Shown here: one piece after another, positions 7,674-18,846 of the stretch
Layout: the number at the start of each line of letters is the position of its first letter
Numbering within the stretch: the first letter of the stretch is position 1
Made by a program: the position numbers and the translations under genes
NCBI GenBank assembly: GCA_944385415.1
Contig: CALWXC010000015.1
Location: 1 to 64,000, forward strand
Reading direction: 5' to 3'
DNA length: 64,000 nucleotides
Source: an uncultured Oscillospiraceae bacterium
GTDB taxonomy: Bacteria; Bacillota; Clostridia; Oscillospirales; Oscillospiraceae
The notes under the pieces: model-generated
What the model was told of the DNA's origin: nothing
Seen by the model: only the letters and a program-made list of their open reading frames with translations
Database searches by the model: none

Positions 7674-10187
7674 TTATTCTTCCGTCTCCTCGCCGGACTC
7701 TTCCTTTTCCACCCGCTCCAGGGCAATGACCCGGTTGCCATCATCAATACGCATGACGATAACGCCTTGGGTATCGCGCTTGTAGATGTTGATATCGGAG
7801 GCGGCCATGCGGATCATGACGCCGCCGTCCTCAATGAGCATCACGTCGTCATCGTCGCAAACCACCCGGACACCGGCAATGGGGCCGGTCTTTTCCGTCA
7901 GATTGTAGGCTTTCAGGCCCTTGCCGCCGCGCTTCTGGGGCTGACGGGTGCCGTCTTCGCCGGTGCGCAGATACTCTTCCACGTTGGTACGCTTGCCATA
8001 GCCGTTTTCCGTGACAGCAAGCAGCTGCTTACCCTCCTGGTACAGCTCCGCACCCACGACCCGGTCGCCGTCCTCCAGACGGATGCCCCGGACGCCCTGG
8101 GCGTCGCGGCCCATGGGACGAACGTCGTTTTCATCGCAGCAAAGGGCCATACCGTCCTTGGTGCAAATGAGAATCTGGTCGCTGCCATTGGTTTTCAGCA
8201 CGGAGATCAGCTTGTCGCCTTCCTCCAGCGTCAGAGCCCGGATACCGGCCTTGCGGGCCGTATGGATGGACTCCATCACAAGCCGTTTGACGGTACCGCC
8301 CTGGGTGACCATAAACAGGTAGCTGTCCTCGCCAAATTCCCGGGTTGCCAGCATGGCCGTCACCTGTTCGCCGGGCTCCAGGGGCAGAATGTTGACGATG
8401 GCCGTACCGCGGGCCGTCCGGCCCGCCTCGGGAATCCGATAGCCCTTGCGGCGGTGGACCTTGCCGGTACTGGTGAAGAACAGCAGATAATCGTGGGTAG
8501 ACGCCGTCACCATGGAGCGGACATAGTCCTCCTCCTTGAGATTCTGAGCGTTGACGCCACGGCCGCCACGGCGCTGGGTCCGGTAGGTGGAGGCGGGCAT
8601 GCGCTTGATGTAGCCCTGACGGGACAGGGTGTAGCAGCACTCCTCCTCCTCAATGAGGTCCTCAATGTCGATTTCGTCCTCCACGTCCTCAATGTCCGTG
8701 TGGCGCTCATCGCCGAACTTTTCGGCAATCTCCAGCAATTCTTCCTTGAGGACCTGCTTCTGCATCTCCTCGCTGGCCAGCAGACGGTTATAGTAGTCGA
8801 TGCGCTCTTCCAGCTCCTTGTACTCGGCTTCCAGCTTCTCCCGGTTCAGACCCTGGAGGGCAATGAGCCGCATATCGCAGATGGCCTGGGCCTGGACGTC
8901 GGACAGGGAGAACCGGTCCATCAACCGCTGTTTGGCATCGTCGTAGCTGGTGCGGATGATGCGGATGACCTCGTCAATGTTGTCCTGGGCAATGAGCAGA
9001 CCTTCCAGCAGGTGAGCACGCTCCTGGGCCTTGCGCAGATCGTACTGGGTCCGTCGGATAATAACCTGCCGCTGATAGTGGAGATACTCGTCGAGAATGT
9101 GCCGCAGAGACAGGATTTTGGGCTGCAATTTGCCGTTGACCTCGGTCAAGGCCAGCATATTGATGGCAAAGGTGGTTTGCAGCTGGGTCTGGGCAAACAG
9201 GCGGTTGAGCACCACCTGGGGATTGGCGTCGCGCTTGAGCTCAATAACAATGCGCATGCCGTTGCGGTCGGACTCGTCGCGGATATCGGAGATGCCCTCC
9301 AGCCGCTTGTCCTCCACCTGGTCGGCCATGTTCTTGATGAGCATGCGCTTATTGACCTGGTAGGGGATCTCGGTGACGATAATCCGGGTCCGGTCCTTGT
9401 TGAACTCCTCAAATTCTGTCTTGGCCCGGACCATGACGCGGCCGCGGCCCGTGGCGTAGGCGGCCCGGATGCCGCTGCGGCCCATGATGGTGCCGCCGGT
9501 GGGGAAGTCGGGGCCCTGGACGTGCTCCATCAGGTCAATCAACTCGGCCTCCGGATTGTCCAGCACCTCCACCGCCGCGCCGATGACCTCCCGCAAATTG
9601 TGGGGCGGGATGTTGGTGGCCATACCGACGGCAATGCCGGCGGAGCCGTTGACCAGGAGATTGGGGAACCGGGAGGGCAGCACCTTGGGTTCCTTCCGGG
9701 TCTCGTCGAAATTGGGGTCCCAGTCCACCGTGTCCTTTTCGATGTCCCGCAGCATTTCAGCGGAAATTTTGGCCAGCCGCGCCTCGGTATAACGATAAGC
9801 AGCGGCCGGGTCGCCGTCGATGGAGCCGAAGTTGCCGTGGCCGTCCACCAAGGGGTAGCGCATGGAGAAATCCTGTGCCAGACGGACCAGAGCGTCATAA
9901 ACAGAGGCGTCGCCGTGGGGATGGTACCGGCCCAGCACGTCGCCCACGCAGGTGGCCGACTTTTTAAAGGGCTTGTCATGGGTCAGATTGTCCTCGTACA
10001 TGGCGTAGAGGATGCGCCGGTGGACCGGCTTGAGACCGTCGCGGACGTCGGGCAGTGCTCTGCCCACGATGACCGACATGGCGTATTCGATATAGGACTT
10101 CTCCATCTCCTCCACCAACGGGGCGGAGACGATGGTCTGATCCGGGAATCGAATCTCCTCGGGATCGTATTGTGGTTTCTTGCTCAT
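7674..10187 (-). CDS. gyrA: DNA gyrase subunit A
   Basis: This subunit of the ATP-dependent type IIA topoisomerase introduces negative supercoils. The catalytic tyrosine is Tyr133 in YRYTEARL. The quinolone region reads [17 protein letters not shown], so the position equivalent to E. coli Ser83 is Ala94, followed by Ser95. The GyrA box is present as QRRGGRG near residue 535, followed by the beta-pinwheel C-terminal domain. At 837 residues it has normal length and ends in an acidic tail. It is 36 bases downstream of gyrB. Confidence 0.98.
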   Translation of the reverse strand: MSKKPQYDPEEIRFPDQTIVSAPLVEEMEKSYIEYAMSVIVGRALPDVRDGLKPVHRRILYAMYEDNLTHDKPFKKSATCVGDVLGRYHPHGDASVYDALVRLAQDFSMRYPLVDGHGNFGSIDGDPAAAYRYTEARLAKISAEMLRDIEKDTVDWDPNFDETRKEPKVLPSRFPNLLVNGSAGIAVGMATNIPPHNLREVIGAAVEVLDNPEAELIDLMEHVQGPDFPTGGTIMGRSGIRAAYATGRGRVMVRAKTEFEEFNKDRTRIIVTEIPYQVNKRMLIKNMADQVEDKRLEGISDIRDESDRNGMRIVIELKRDANPQVVLNRLFAQTQLQTTFAINMLALTEVNGKLQPKILSLRHILDEYLHYQRQVIIRRTQYDLRKAQERAHLLEGLLIAQDNIDEVIRIIRTSYDDAKQRLMDRFSLSDVQAQAICDMRLIALQGLNREKLEAEYKELEERIDYYNRLLASEEMQKQVLKEELLEIAEKFGDERHTDIEDVEDEIDIEDLIEEEECCYTLSRQGYIKRMPASTYRTQRRGGRGVNAQNLKEEDYVRSMVTASTHDYLLFFTSTGKVHRRKGYRIPEAGRTARGTAIVNILPLEPGEQVTAMLATREFGEDSYLFMVTQGGTVKRLVMESIHTARKAGIRALTLEEGDKLISVLKTNGSDQILICTKDGMALCCDENDVRPMGRDAQGVRGIRLEDGDRVVGAELYQEGKQLLAVTENGYGKRTNVEEYLRTGEDGTRQPQKRGGKGLKAYNLTEKTGPIAGVRVVCDDDDVMLIEDGGVMIRMAASDINIYKRDTQGVIVMRIDDGNRVIALERVEKEESGEETEE

Positions 10188-10223
10188 GTATGTGCCTTCC
10201 TTTTCTTGTTGGCAATTGGCAAC

Positions 10224-12463
<2,240 letters not shown>

Positions 12464-12467
12464 CCGG

Positions 12468-13577
12468 TCACGCTCCTTCCAGCAGCGCGCCGTGCTCGAT
12501 GGTCAGCACCTTGCCGATCTCCGTCACGCGGCTGCGCTCACAGCAGGTGATAAACACCTGGCCCGAGGCGATGCGGTTGAGAATAAAGTCCTGCCGGGCC
12601 GGGTCCAGCTCCGACAGCACATCGTCCAGCAGCAGTACCGGCTCTTCGCCGGTGTCCCGCCGGAAAATTTCCCGCTCGGCCAGCTTCAGCGAAATGGCCG
12701 CCGTGCGGATCTGGCCCTGGGAACCGTAGCCCTTGAGACTGACGCCATCCAACAGAACGTCAAAATCGTCCCGATGGGGGCCGGAAAGGCACTGGCACGA
12801 TTCCAGCTCCGCCCGATAGTGGCTGTGCTGGTGCTCCAGCAGCTTTTGCAGCACCTCCTGCTGGGGGGCCAGAGGGTCGGGAATATTGGAAACCGTCTGA
12901 TACGTGACGGTCAAATGCTCTTTTCCGCCGGAAAACTCCTGGTGAAAATCGGCAGCCAGCTGGGCCAGCCGTTCCATAAACCGGGCCCGATAGGCGATTA
13001 AAATGGCGCCCACCTGGGCCATCCGGAGGTTGAAGTCCGGCAGCGTCTCCAACAGGGACGGATTTTGAAACCGGTCCTTTAAAATCCGGCTTTTGTGGTC
13101 GTGGAGACGGGTGTATTGGGTCAGCGCCCGTTCATAGCCGGGCCGCAGCTGGGTCAAGGCGTTGTCCATGAGCCGGCGGCGGGCCGACGGGCCCATTTTC
13201 AGCGTCAGCAGGTCCTCGGGACAAAACAGCACCGTGGTGAGAATACCAGGCAGCTCCGCCGCCGTTTTCTGGCGGACGCCGCCGATGTACAGCTGCCGGG
13301 ACCGGCGGCCGGGAAACAAAACGGCCCGGATGGACTGTTCCCGTCCCTGGGAGAACAGTTTCGCCTCCAACTCCGCAAACTCCGCCCCCATGCCGATGAG
13401 CTCCTGCTCCTTGCGGGTCCGAAAGGAGTGGCCCATGGACAGATAGGTGATGGCCTCCAGCAGGTTGGTCTTGCCCTGGGCATTGTCCCCGACAATCAGG
13501 TTGACGCCGGGGACAAAGTCGGCCGTCAGCGATTCGTAGTTGCGAAAGCCCCGCAGCCGCAGCTGCTCAAGCCTCAT
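12468..13577 (-). CDS. recF: DNA replication and repair protein RecF
   Basis: SMC-like ATPase of the RecFOR pathway, which loads RecA at gaps. It shows an N-terminal LRLRGFRNYESL segment, Walker A GDNAQGKTNLLEA near residue 31, signature GYGSQGQIRTAAISLKLAE, and Walker B PVLLLDDVLSELD. At 369 residues it is the usual length. Its start overlaps the yaaA stop by 11 bases, and remB follows directly. Confidence 0.97.
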   Translation of the reverse strand: MRLEQLRLRGFRNYESLTADFVPGVNLIVGDNAQGKTNLLEAITYLSMGHSFRTRKEQELIGMGAEFAELEAKLFSQGREQSIRAVLFPGRRSRQLYIGGVRQKTAAELPGILTTVLFCPEDLLTLKMGPSARRRLMDNALTQLRPGYERALTQYTRLHDHKSRILKDRFQNPSLLETLPDFNLRMAQVGAILIAYRARFMERLAQLAADFHQEFSGGKEHLTVTYQTVSNIPDPLAPQQEVLQKLLEHQHSHYRAELESCQCLSGPHRDDFDVLLDGVSLKGYGSQGQIRTAAISLKLAEREIFRRDTGEEPVLLLDDVLSELDPARQDFILNRIASGQVFITCCERSRVTEIGKVLTIEHGALLEGA

Positions 13578-13821
13578 GGGCAGTCACCTGCCAGCGGTTG
13601 GGGCCAAAGGAGACCACGTCGCCGGGATACAGCTTCCGGCCCCGGCGGGTCTCCGTCTCTCCATTGACGGCAATTTCCCCGTTCTGAATGAAATTCTTGG
13701 CCATGCCGCCGGAGGAAACCGCGTCGCAGAACTTCAAAAAGTCCTGTAATTTAATAAATTCCGTGTGAATGGCCACAGGAATGGGGGTATCCGATTGTTT
13801 TCTGGTGACGCGAACTTTCAT
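13567..13821 (-). CDS. yaaA: S4-domain RNA-binding protein, YaaA/RlbA type
   Basis: 84 residues with an S4 RNA-binding domain (FIKLQDFLKFCDAVSSGG, then NGEIAVNGETETRRGRKLYPGD). This small protein is almost always encoded between dnaN and recF in Firmicutes. I chose the ATG at 13821, 9 bases after AAAGGA, rather than the TTG two codons earlier. Confidence 0.9.
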   Translation of the reverse strand: MKVRVTRKQSDTPIPVAIHTEFIKLQDFLKFCDAVSSGGMAKNFIQNGEIAVNGETETRRGRKLYPGDVVSFGPNRWQVTAHEA

Positions 13822-13857
13822 AACCAATCGTCCTTTACAAAATGTTCCGATCTGCTT

Positions 13858-14970
13858 TTACATGTTTTCCTTTAACCGAACCGGCAGAACCATATATGCA
13901 AACTGATCCCTGCCGTCGGTGGGGGTCAGAACAATTGGGCTCAATCCGTTGCTCAGTTCCAACGTGACCTCCGGAGCGGGAACAGCTTTCAGAGCGTCCA
14001 GCAGATAGCGGCAGTTAAAACCGATTTCCAGGTTTTTGCCGTCGCCGGCCACGGGGCACACATCGTGGGCTGCGCCGATGGTGGTAACGGTCTTGAAATC
14101 AGCGCTGTTGTCGGAGAAGACGCAGCGGACCGGGCTCTTGAGCCGTTCAGACACGATCAAGCTCACACGCTCGATGGAAGCGTTGAGCTGTTCCACGTTG
14201 GCGGTCAGTTTGATGGGATTTTCTGTGGGCAGCACCCGACGCCAGTCCAGGAATTCGCCCTCCAACAGACGGCAAACCAGCGTAGCGTCTCCAATCTGGA
14301 ACATCAGATGCTTGCTGCCCAGGGTGAACCGGGCTTCCTCGTCGGTGTCGCCCAGGATTTTTTCCACTTCTTTCAATGCAGCGCCGGGGGCTACAAAGGT
14401 CATGACGCGGCCGGCGGCTTCGTCAAAATAGAACCGGCGCAGGGCCAGGCGATAGCCGTCCACGGCCACCACAGTCATGTCCGTTTCCGTCACTTCAAAT
14501 CGGCAGCCGGTGTGGACCGGGCGGGTCTGATTTTCCGACACGGCAAAAATGGTGCCGGAGATCAGCTCCTTCAAAGCCCGCTGGGGAATGGAAACGCCGT
14601 TGGCGTATTCCACATCAGGCAGTTCCGGGTAGTTTTCGGCGTCGGTGGCCGTAATGGTAAAAGAGGAGATGCCACAGCGGATGGACACCTTGTAGCTGTC
14701 GTCCACAGAGACGGTGACCTCCTCATCGGGGAGCTTCCGCACAATATCAAAAAACAGGCGGGCAGGCAGAATACAGGTACCGGTCTCCACAATCTCCGCC
14801 GGTACCGAAACGGTAATACCGGTTTCCAGATTATAACCAGTGAGCTGTAACTTCATGCCGGCATGGACGTGAATGCCTTCCAGGGCCGCCATGGGACTCT
14901 TGGGGGCTACCGTTCGGGAAGCCACAGAGATGGCAGAAACCAGAAGCGCTTTTTCACAGACAAATTTCAT
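13858..14970 (-). CDS. dnaN: DNA polymerase III sliding clamp (beta subunit)
   Basis: Processivity clamp for the replicative polymerase, forming a ring of two three-domain subunits. At 370 residues it is the usual length. The N terminus (MKFVCEKALLVSAISVASRTV) and the C terminus (YMVLPVRLKENM, close to the usual MPVRL end that closes the ligand pocket) are both intact. GGAGG is 8 bases before the ATG. It follows dnaA across a 476-base gap that carries the proposed origin. Confidence 0.97.
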   Translation of the reverse strand: MKFVCEKALLVSAISVASRTVAPKSPMAALEGIHVHAGMKLQLTGYNLETGITVSVPAEIVETGTCILPARLFFDIVRKLPDEEVTVSVDDSYKVSIRCGISSFTITATDAENYPELPDVEYANGVSIPQRALKELISGTIFAVSENQTRPVHTGCRFEVTETDMTVVAVDGYRLALRRFYFDEAAGRVMTFVAPGAALKEVEKILGDTDEEARFTLGSKHLMFQIGDATLVCRLLEGEFLDWRRVLPTENPIKLTANVEQLNASIERVSLIVSERLKSPVRCVFSDNSADFKTVTTIGAAHDVCPVAGDGKNLEIGFNCRYLLDALKAVPAPEVTLELSNGLSPIVLTPTDGRDQFAYMVLPVRLKENM

Positions 14971-15446
14971 GAACAGTTCCTCCGTGTTGTCTCTCTTAGT
15001 AGAAAGAAAGGATTTTTTAGTAGTTGCAGTAGTCGTAGAAGAAATTTATGTGGAAAACTGCCGCGAGCCCTGTCGTATCAACGGTTTTTTCTCCACAGCC
15101 CCCTGTGCATTCCACAGGAAGTTTTCACAATCCACTGTGGAGAAAATTTTTTCTTTCAAAAAACCGCAAATTTTCCACAAAAATTACCTAACATTCCACA
15201 AGCCGCTGTGGAAAACTTTTGGCGCGACAAAATCCATTGCCAGAGCCGACAAAAAACGCCCCGGTACTTTTCAGAAATGTGCAGTCGCTCACACCATTGC
15301 CGTATTTCTTCTGTGGCACTGCATTATAAAACATTCAATCAAAATCTTAAAAGTTTTACTCGATTTTTTTCAAAAAATCGCGGTTTCCAAAGGCAGAGCC
15401 TTTGGTCGCGCCTCGCAAGGCGCGAAATACCCCATAGTCGCATTTA
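14971..15446. other. oriC: Proposed oriC: dnaA-dnaN intergenic region
   Basis: At least seven DnaA-box-like sites of the form NNNTCCACA lie between 15049 and 15215: TTTTCCACA at 15171-15179 and, on the minus strand, at 15049-15057 and 15207-15215; TTCTCCACA at 15089-15097 and, on the minus strand, at 15136-15144; CATTCCACA at 15108-15116 and 15192-15200. Next to the box nearest dnaN, positions 15018-15042 are a run of triplets rich in TAG, matching the DnaA-trio element described in B. subtilis. Stretches 15145-15190 and 15320-15380 are AT-rich. The 15349-15428 part holds repeat copy B. Gene direction switches on the far side of dnaA. Confidence 0.8.
15349..15428 (+). repeat. Interspersed structured repeat, copy B
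   Basis: AAAGTTTTACTCGATTTTTT, then AAAAAATCGCGGTTTCC, an AAAGGC/GCCTTT hairpin, GGTCGCGCC and a CGCGCC/GGCGCG hairpin ending in GAAAT. It is closely similar to copy C at 18745-18828 and ends 19 bases short of the dnaA stop codon. Confidence 0.75.
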
Positions 15447-16757
15447 TTACAGCCGGTTATTGATGTTGGCGGTGATGTCGCGGATGGTTTCGGCCAGGAC
15501 GCCGCCCTGATCCATGGCTTTTTCCACCTTGCGGATGGCATAAATGACGGTGGAGTGATCCTTGCCGAATTCGCGGCCGATGTCGGGAAGGCTCAAATTG
15601 GTCAGCTGACGGATAAGATACATGGCCACCTGGCGGGCTTCGGCGGTGCCTTTGTTCTTGAGGGTGCCCCGGAGGGTGCTCTCCGGAATGGAATAGAAGC
15701 GGCTGACCTCGGAAATGATGAGACTGGGGGTGGGAAGGGCTTCCGTTTTGCCCTTGTACATGTCCTTGATAGCGCGGGAAACCGACGGCACATCAATATT
15801 CATGCCGTTGAGCTTCTGATAGGCCATAATCTTTTTCACGGTGCCTTCAATCTGCCGCACGTTGGAGGTGACATTCTCCGCAATATAGGCGCAGACGTCA
15901 TCGGGCATATCCAATCCCAAAGACGTGGCCTTGTTTTTGATAATGGCCATACGGGTTTCGTAGTCGGGCGGAATAATATCGGCCTGAAGACCCCACTGGA
16001 ATCGGGTTTTCAGCCGGTCCTCCAGCTTGAGCATCTCCTCAGGGGGGCGGTCGGAGGTGAGGACAATCTGCTTTTTGGCCTCGTAAAGGGTGTTGAAGGT
16101 ATGGAAAAACTCCTCTTCCGTAGAGGCCTTGCCGGCAATAAATTGAATATCGTCCATCAAAAACAGGTCGGCGTTGCGGTATTTGCTGCGGAACTCAATA
16201 TTCCGGCCTTCCTGCAGGGCGGCCACCAATTCATTGGTGAATTGATCGCCCTTGATGTACACAATATTATAGTTGGGGTGCTGCTTGTGAATTTCTGCTG
16301 CAATGGCGTAGAGCAGGTGGGTTTTGCCCAGGCCCGAGGGGCCGTAGATCAGAAGGGGGTTATACGCGCCGGCGGGGTTGTTGGCCACGGCCACGGCCGC
16401 CGCGTGGGCAAACCGGTTGGACGAGCCAACCACGAACTTTTCAAAGGTAAACTCCGGGTTGAACTCCACAAACTTGGGCTTTTCCATGCGGCTTTTGTAT
16501 TCTTCCACATTCTCTTCCAGCAGGACAACCACTTCAACCTCCTGGTTGTAGAGCTCCCGCATGGCATCCTGAATGTATTCCATGCAGCGCCGCTGGATCA
16601 CATCCTGCTGATATTCGTAGGGTGTGGACAGAATCAGCTGATGGTCGGTGATCTCCACCACATTGGTATCGTCAAACCAGGCGGATGTGGCCGCAGCACC
16701 CATTTTATTTTCAATATGGCCAAGCACCTTGGCCCAGATAAACGCGGCAGAAGGCAT
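15447..16757 (-). CDS. dnaA: Chromosomal replication initiator DnaA
   Basis: AAA+ initiator that binds DnaA boxes and melts oriC. Domain I covers about residues 1-85, with a short variable linker. The AAA+ domain has Walker A GPSGLGKTH and Walker B LFLMDDIQF. The C-terminal helix-turn-helix carries the DnaA signature (GKDHSTVIYAIRKVEK). I chose the ATG at 16757, 5 bases after AAAGGAGGGG, giving 436 residues; an upstream in-frame start at 16790 lacks a good ribosome site. The promoter and a perfect DnaA box lie upstream. Confidence 0.98.
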   Translation of the reverse strand: MPSAAFIWAKVLGHIENKMGAAATSAWFDDTNVVEITDHQLILSTPYEYQQDVIQRRCMEYIQDAMRELYNQEVEVVVLLEENVEEYKSRMEKPKFVEFNPEFTFEKFVVGSSNRFAHAAAVAVANNPAGAYNPLLIYGPSGLGKTHLLYAIAAEIHKQHPNYNIVYIKGDQFTNELVAALQEGRNIEFRSKYRNADLFLMDDIQFIAGKASTEEEFFHTFNTLYEAKKQIVLTSDRPPEEMLKLEDRLKTRFQWGLQADIIPPDYETRMAIIKNKATSLGLDMPDDVCAYIAENVTSNVRQIEGTVKKIMAYQKLNGMNIDVPSVSRAIKDMYKGKTEALPTPSLIISEVSRFYSIPESTLRGTLKNKGTAEARQVAMYLIRQLTNLSLPDIGREFGKDHSTVIYAIRKVEKAMDQGGVLAETIRDITANINNRL

Positions 16758-16803
16758 GGGCCCCTCCTTTCCCCCAGTAAAAATGGGCATATAAAATCAA
16801 CCT

Positions 16804-16832
16804 ATTCTATCACAAAAGGCGGTGGTCCGCAA
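16804..16832 (-). promoter_or_regulatory. dnaA promoter
   Basis: On the minus strand the -35 is TTGCGG (16827-16832), the spacer is 17 bp and the -10 is TAGAAT (16804-16809) with an extended TG. The adjacent DnaA box suggests autoregulation. Confidence 0.65.
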
Positions 16833-16836
16833 GTAG

Positions 16837-16845
16837 TTATCCACA
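16837..16845 (+). promoter_or_regulatory. Perfect DnaA box upstream of dnaA
   Basis: TTATCCACA lies 5 bases upstream of the dnaA -35 element. It is the only full-consensus TTATCCACA box close to dnaA and may serve both autorepression and the upstream half of a bipartite origin. Confidence 0.8.
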
Positions 16846-16882
16846 GGCCCTTGTCTATAACCTGGAAAACCGGCGGCCGCAG

Positions 16883-16911
16883 TTGCAAAGAAAAAGGGAC
16901 TGTGTTACAAT
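16883..16911 (+). promoter_or_regulatory. sufCB promoter
   Basis: TTGCAA (16883-16888), 17-bp spacer, TACAAT (16906-16911). It is divergent from the dnaA promoter in the same 207-base gap. Confidence 0.7.
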
Positions 16912-16964
16912 ATCGGCAAACTGTGCCAACAAAATTCGAGTGCGATTGTTGAGGTTATGAACAG

Positions 16965-17699
16965 ATGCTGGAAATCAAAAATCTCTCGGTGACTGTCAAC
17001 GACGAAAACGGCAGAGCCGACATTTTAAAAGACATCAATCTGACGGTGGAGGACCGGAAATTCATCGTCATCACCGGCCCTAACGGCGGCGGTAAAACCA
17101 CCCTGGCCCGGGCCATTATGGGTCTGGCCCCCGTCACCGGCGGTTCCATCCTCTGGAACGGCACGGAGCTGGCCGACAAAACCGTGACGGAGCGGGCAAA
17201 GCTGGGTGTTTCCTACGGATTTCAGCAGCCGCCCCGGTTCAAGGGCATGAAGGTGGCCGATCTTCTGTCCATTGCCGCCGGCCGGAAGCTGAACCACGAC
17301 GAAACCTGCTCCTACCTGACCAAGGTGGGCCTGTGCGCCCGGGATTATCTGGACCGGGATGTGGATGCCAGCTTATCCGGCGGCGAGGTCAAGCGCATTG
17401 AAATCGCCACGATTCTGGCCCGGAAATGTCCGCTGATGATTTTCGATGAGCCGGAGGCTGGTATCGATCTCTGGTCCTTTGCCCGTCTGACGGAGACCTT
17501 TTCCGAAATCCACGCCAAAAAAGAGGCCACCATTCTCATCATCTCCCACCAGGAGCGGATCATTCGCCTGGCTGATGAGATTATTCTGGTGGCTGACGGC
17601 CATGTAAAGGACCGGGGCCCCGCCGAAAAAATCTATCCTCAAATTCTCGCAGACACCGTTTCGGGCTGCAACCGGCTGGAGGTAAACGGAACATGCTGA
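16965..17699 (+). CDS. sufC: SufC-type ABC ATPase for Fe-S cluster assembly
   Basis: Soluble ABC ATPase that energises the SufB/D scaffold. Walker A is GPNGGGKTTLA near residue 38, the Q-loop is in YGFQQPPRF, the signature is LSGGEVKRIEIA, and Walker B is PLMIFDEPEAGID followed by an H-loop (IISHQE). At 244 residues it is normal. It overlaps the next gene by 7 bases. There is no sufD, sufS or sufU nearby, which fits the two-gene SUF-like minimal arrangement of anaerobes. Confidence 0.93.
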   Translation: MLEIKNLSVTVNDENGRADILKDINLTVEDRKFIVITGPNGGGKTTLARAIMGLAPVTGGSILWNGTELADKTVTERAKLGVSYGFQQPPRFKGMKVADLLSIAAGRKLNHDETCSYLTKVGLCARDYLDRDVDASLSGGEVKRIEIATILARKCPLMIFDEPEAGIDLWSFARLTETFSEIHAKKEATILIISHQERIIRLADEIILVADGHVKDRGPAEKIYPQILADTVSGCNRLEVNGTC

Positions 17700-18616
17700 A
17701 CGACGTACAAAAGCACATTCTGGAAGTGGTCGCCGCCATGAAAAACGGCGAGACCGATGGTGCGGTGAACATCCGCATCGACGGCAAAAAGGCCCATCGG
17801 GTCAACTCCGAGCATATCCGGATTGAATCCAAAACCGATAAAGACGGCATCGACATCCACATTGCCCCCTTTACCAAGCATGAAAGCGTCCATATTCCCG
17901 TGGTGCTGACGGAAAGCGGTTTCCATGACAAGGTTTACAACGACTTTTATATTGGAGAGGGCGCGGAGGTCAACATTGTCGCCGGATGTGGTATCCACAA
18001 CTGCGGCTGCGACGACTCCCAGCACGATGGCGTCCACACCTTTTATGTGGGCAAAAACGCAAAAGTAACCTATTCCGAGACCCACTACGGCGAGGGCGAA
18101 GGCGGCGGCAAGCGGATTCTGAATCCGGAAACCATCCTCTATCTGGAGGAGGGGGCTTCCGTCACCCTGGACACCACCCAGATCAAGGGTGTGGATGATA
18201 CCAAGCGGTACACCAAGGCTGTTTTGGGCAAGGACGCGGAAATTGTCATTACCGAAAAGCTGCTGACCCATGACAACCAGTACGCCGAAAGTGAAATGGA
18301 CGTGTTTTTGAACGGTGAAGGCTCCAAAACCCGGGTGATTTCCCGGTCTGTGGCCCAGGATAATTCCGTTCAGGTGTTTTATCCGCGGGTGGAGGGCAAC
18401 GCTCCTTGTTTTGGACACGTCAGCTGCGACGCCATCATTATGGGGGAAGCCAAGGTCAAGGCGATCCCCGCCATTTCCTGTAACCATGTGGACGCGGGGT
18501 TGATTCATGAGGCGGCCATCGGCAAAATTGCCGGTGATCAGCTGTTAAAACTCATGACGCTGGGCCTGACGGCAGAGGAAGCCGAAGAGAAGATTCTCGA
18601 GGGCTTTTTGCGGTAA
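17693..18616 (+). CDS. sufB: SufB/SufD-like Fe-S scaffold protein of a two-gene SUF system
   Basis: 307 residues, much shorter than classical SufB (about 470), consisting essentially of the beta-helix core and C-terminal part (SRSVAQDNSVQVFYPRVEG, then HVSCDAIIMG and GLIHEAAIGKIAGDQLLKLM). A Cys-rich segment, GCGIHNCGCDD at about residues 100-110, is a candidate metal-binding site. The length and pairing with SufC alone match the proposed minimal SUF-like system (SmsCB). The symbol is given by family, not by proven equivalence. Confidence 0.85.
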   Translation: MLNDVQKHILEVVAAMKNGETDGAVNIRIDGKKAHRVNSEHIRIESKTDKDGIDIHIAPFTKHESVHIPVVLTESGFHDKVYNDFYIGEGAEVNIVAGCGIHNCGCDDSQHDGVHTFYVGKNAKVTYSETHYGEGEGGGKRILNPETILYLEEGASVTLDTTQIKGVDDTKRYTKAVLGKDAEIVITEKLLTHDNQYAESEMDVFLNGEGSKTRVISRSVAQDNSVQVFYPRVEGNAPCFGHVSCDAIIMGEAKVKAIPAISCNHVDAGLIHEAAIGKIAGDQLLKLMTLGLTAEEAEEKILEGFLR

Positions 18617-18690
18617 ATTTGGCTGTTTTTGGGGGCGGCGCTCCCAAATCCCTGCGATTTTTTGATAAAAAACGAGTAAACCTTTCTCTG

Positions 18691-18717
18691 CGCCATGCCC
18701 GTGTTGGACATGGCGCG
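18691..18717. repeat. Hairpin after sufB
   Basis: GCGCCATG and CATGGCGC arms with an 11-base loop lie in the sufB-rlmH gap. There is no clear T-tract, so termination is uncertain. Confidence 0.4.
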
Positions 18718-18744
18718 GATTTGTGTGAGAAATTGATAAATTAT

Positions 18745-18828
18745 AAAAGTTTTTACGCAATTTTTTTACAAAAAAATTGCGGTTTCCAAAGGCAGCGCCT
18801 TTGGTCGCCCGCCGCAGCGGGCGAAATC
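18745..18828 (+). repeat. Interspersed structured repeat, copy C
   Basis: AAAAGTTTTTACGCAATTTT, AAAAAAATTGCGGTTTCC, AAAGGCAGCGCCTTT, GGTCGC, CCGCCGCAGCGG and GCGAAATCC modules in the same order as copy B. It ends 18 bases upstream of the rlmH start, so it would form part of the rlmH leader. Confidence 0.75.
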
Positions 18829-18846
18829 CATGGACAGGAGGGCCTT

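Noticed and set aside
18619..18846. N-terminal extension of RlmH
   Set aside because: The extension translates repeat copy C, lacks family similarity, and a good ribosome site precedes the ATG at 18847.
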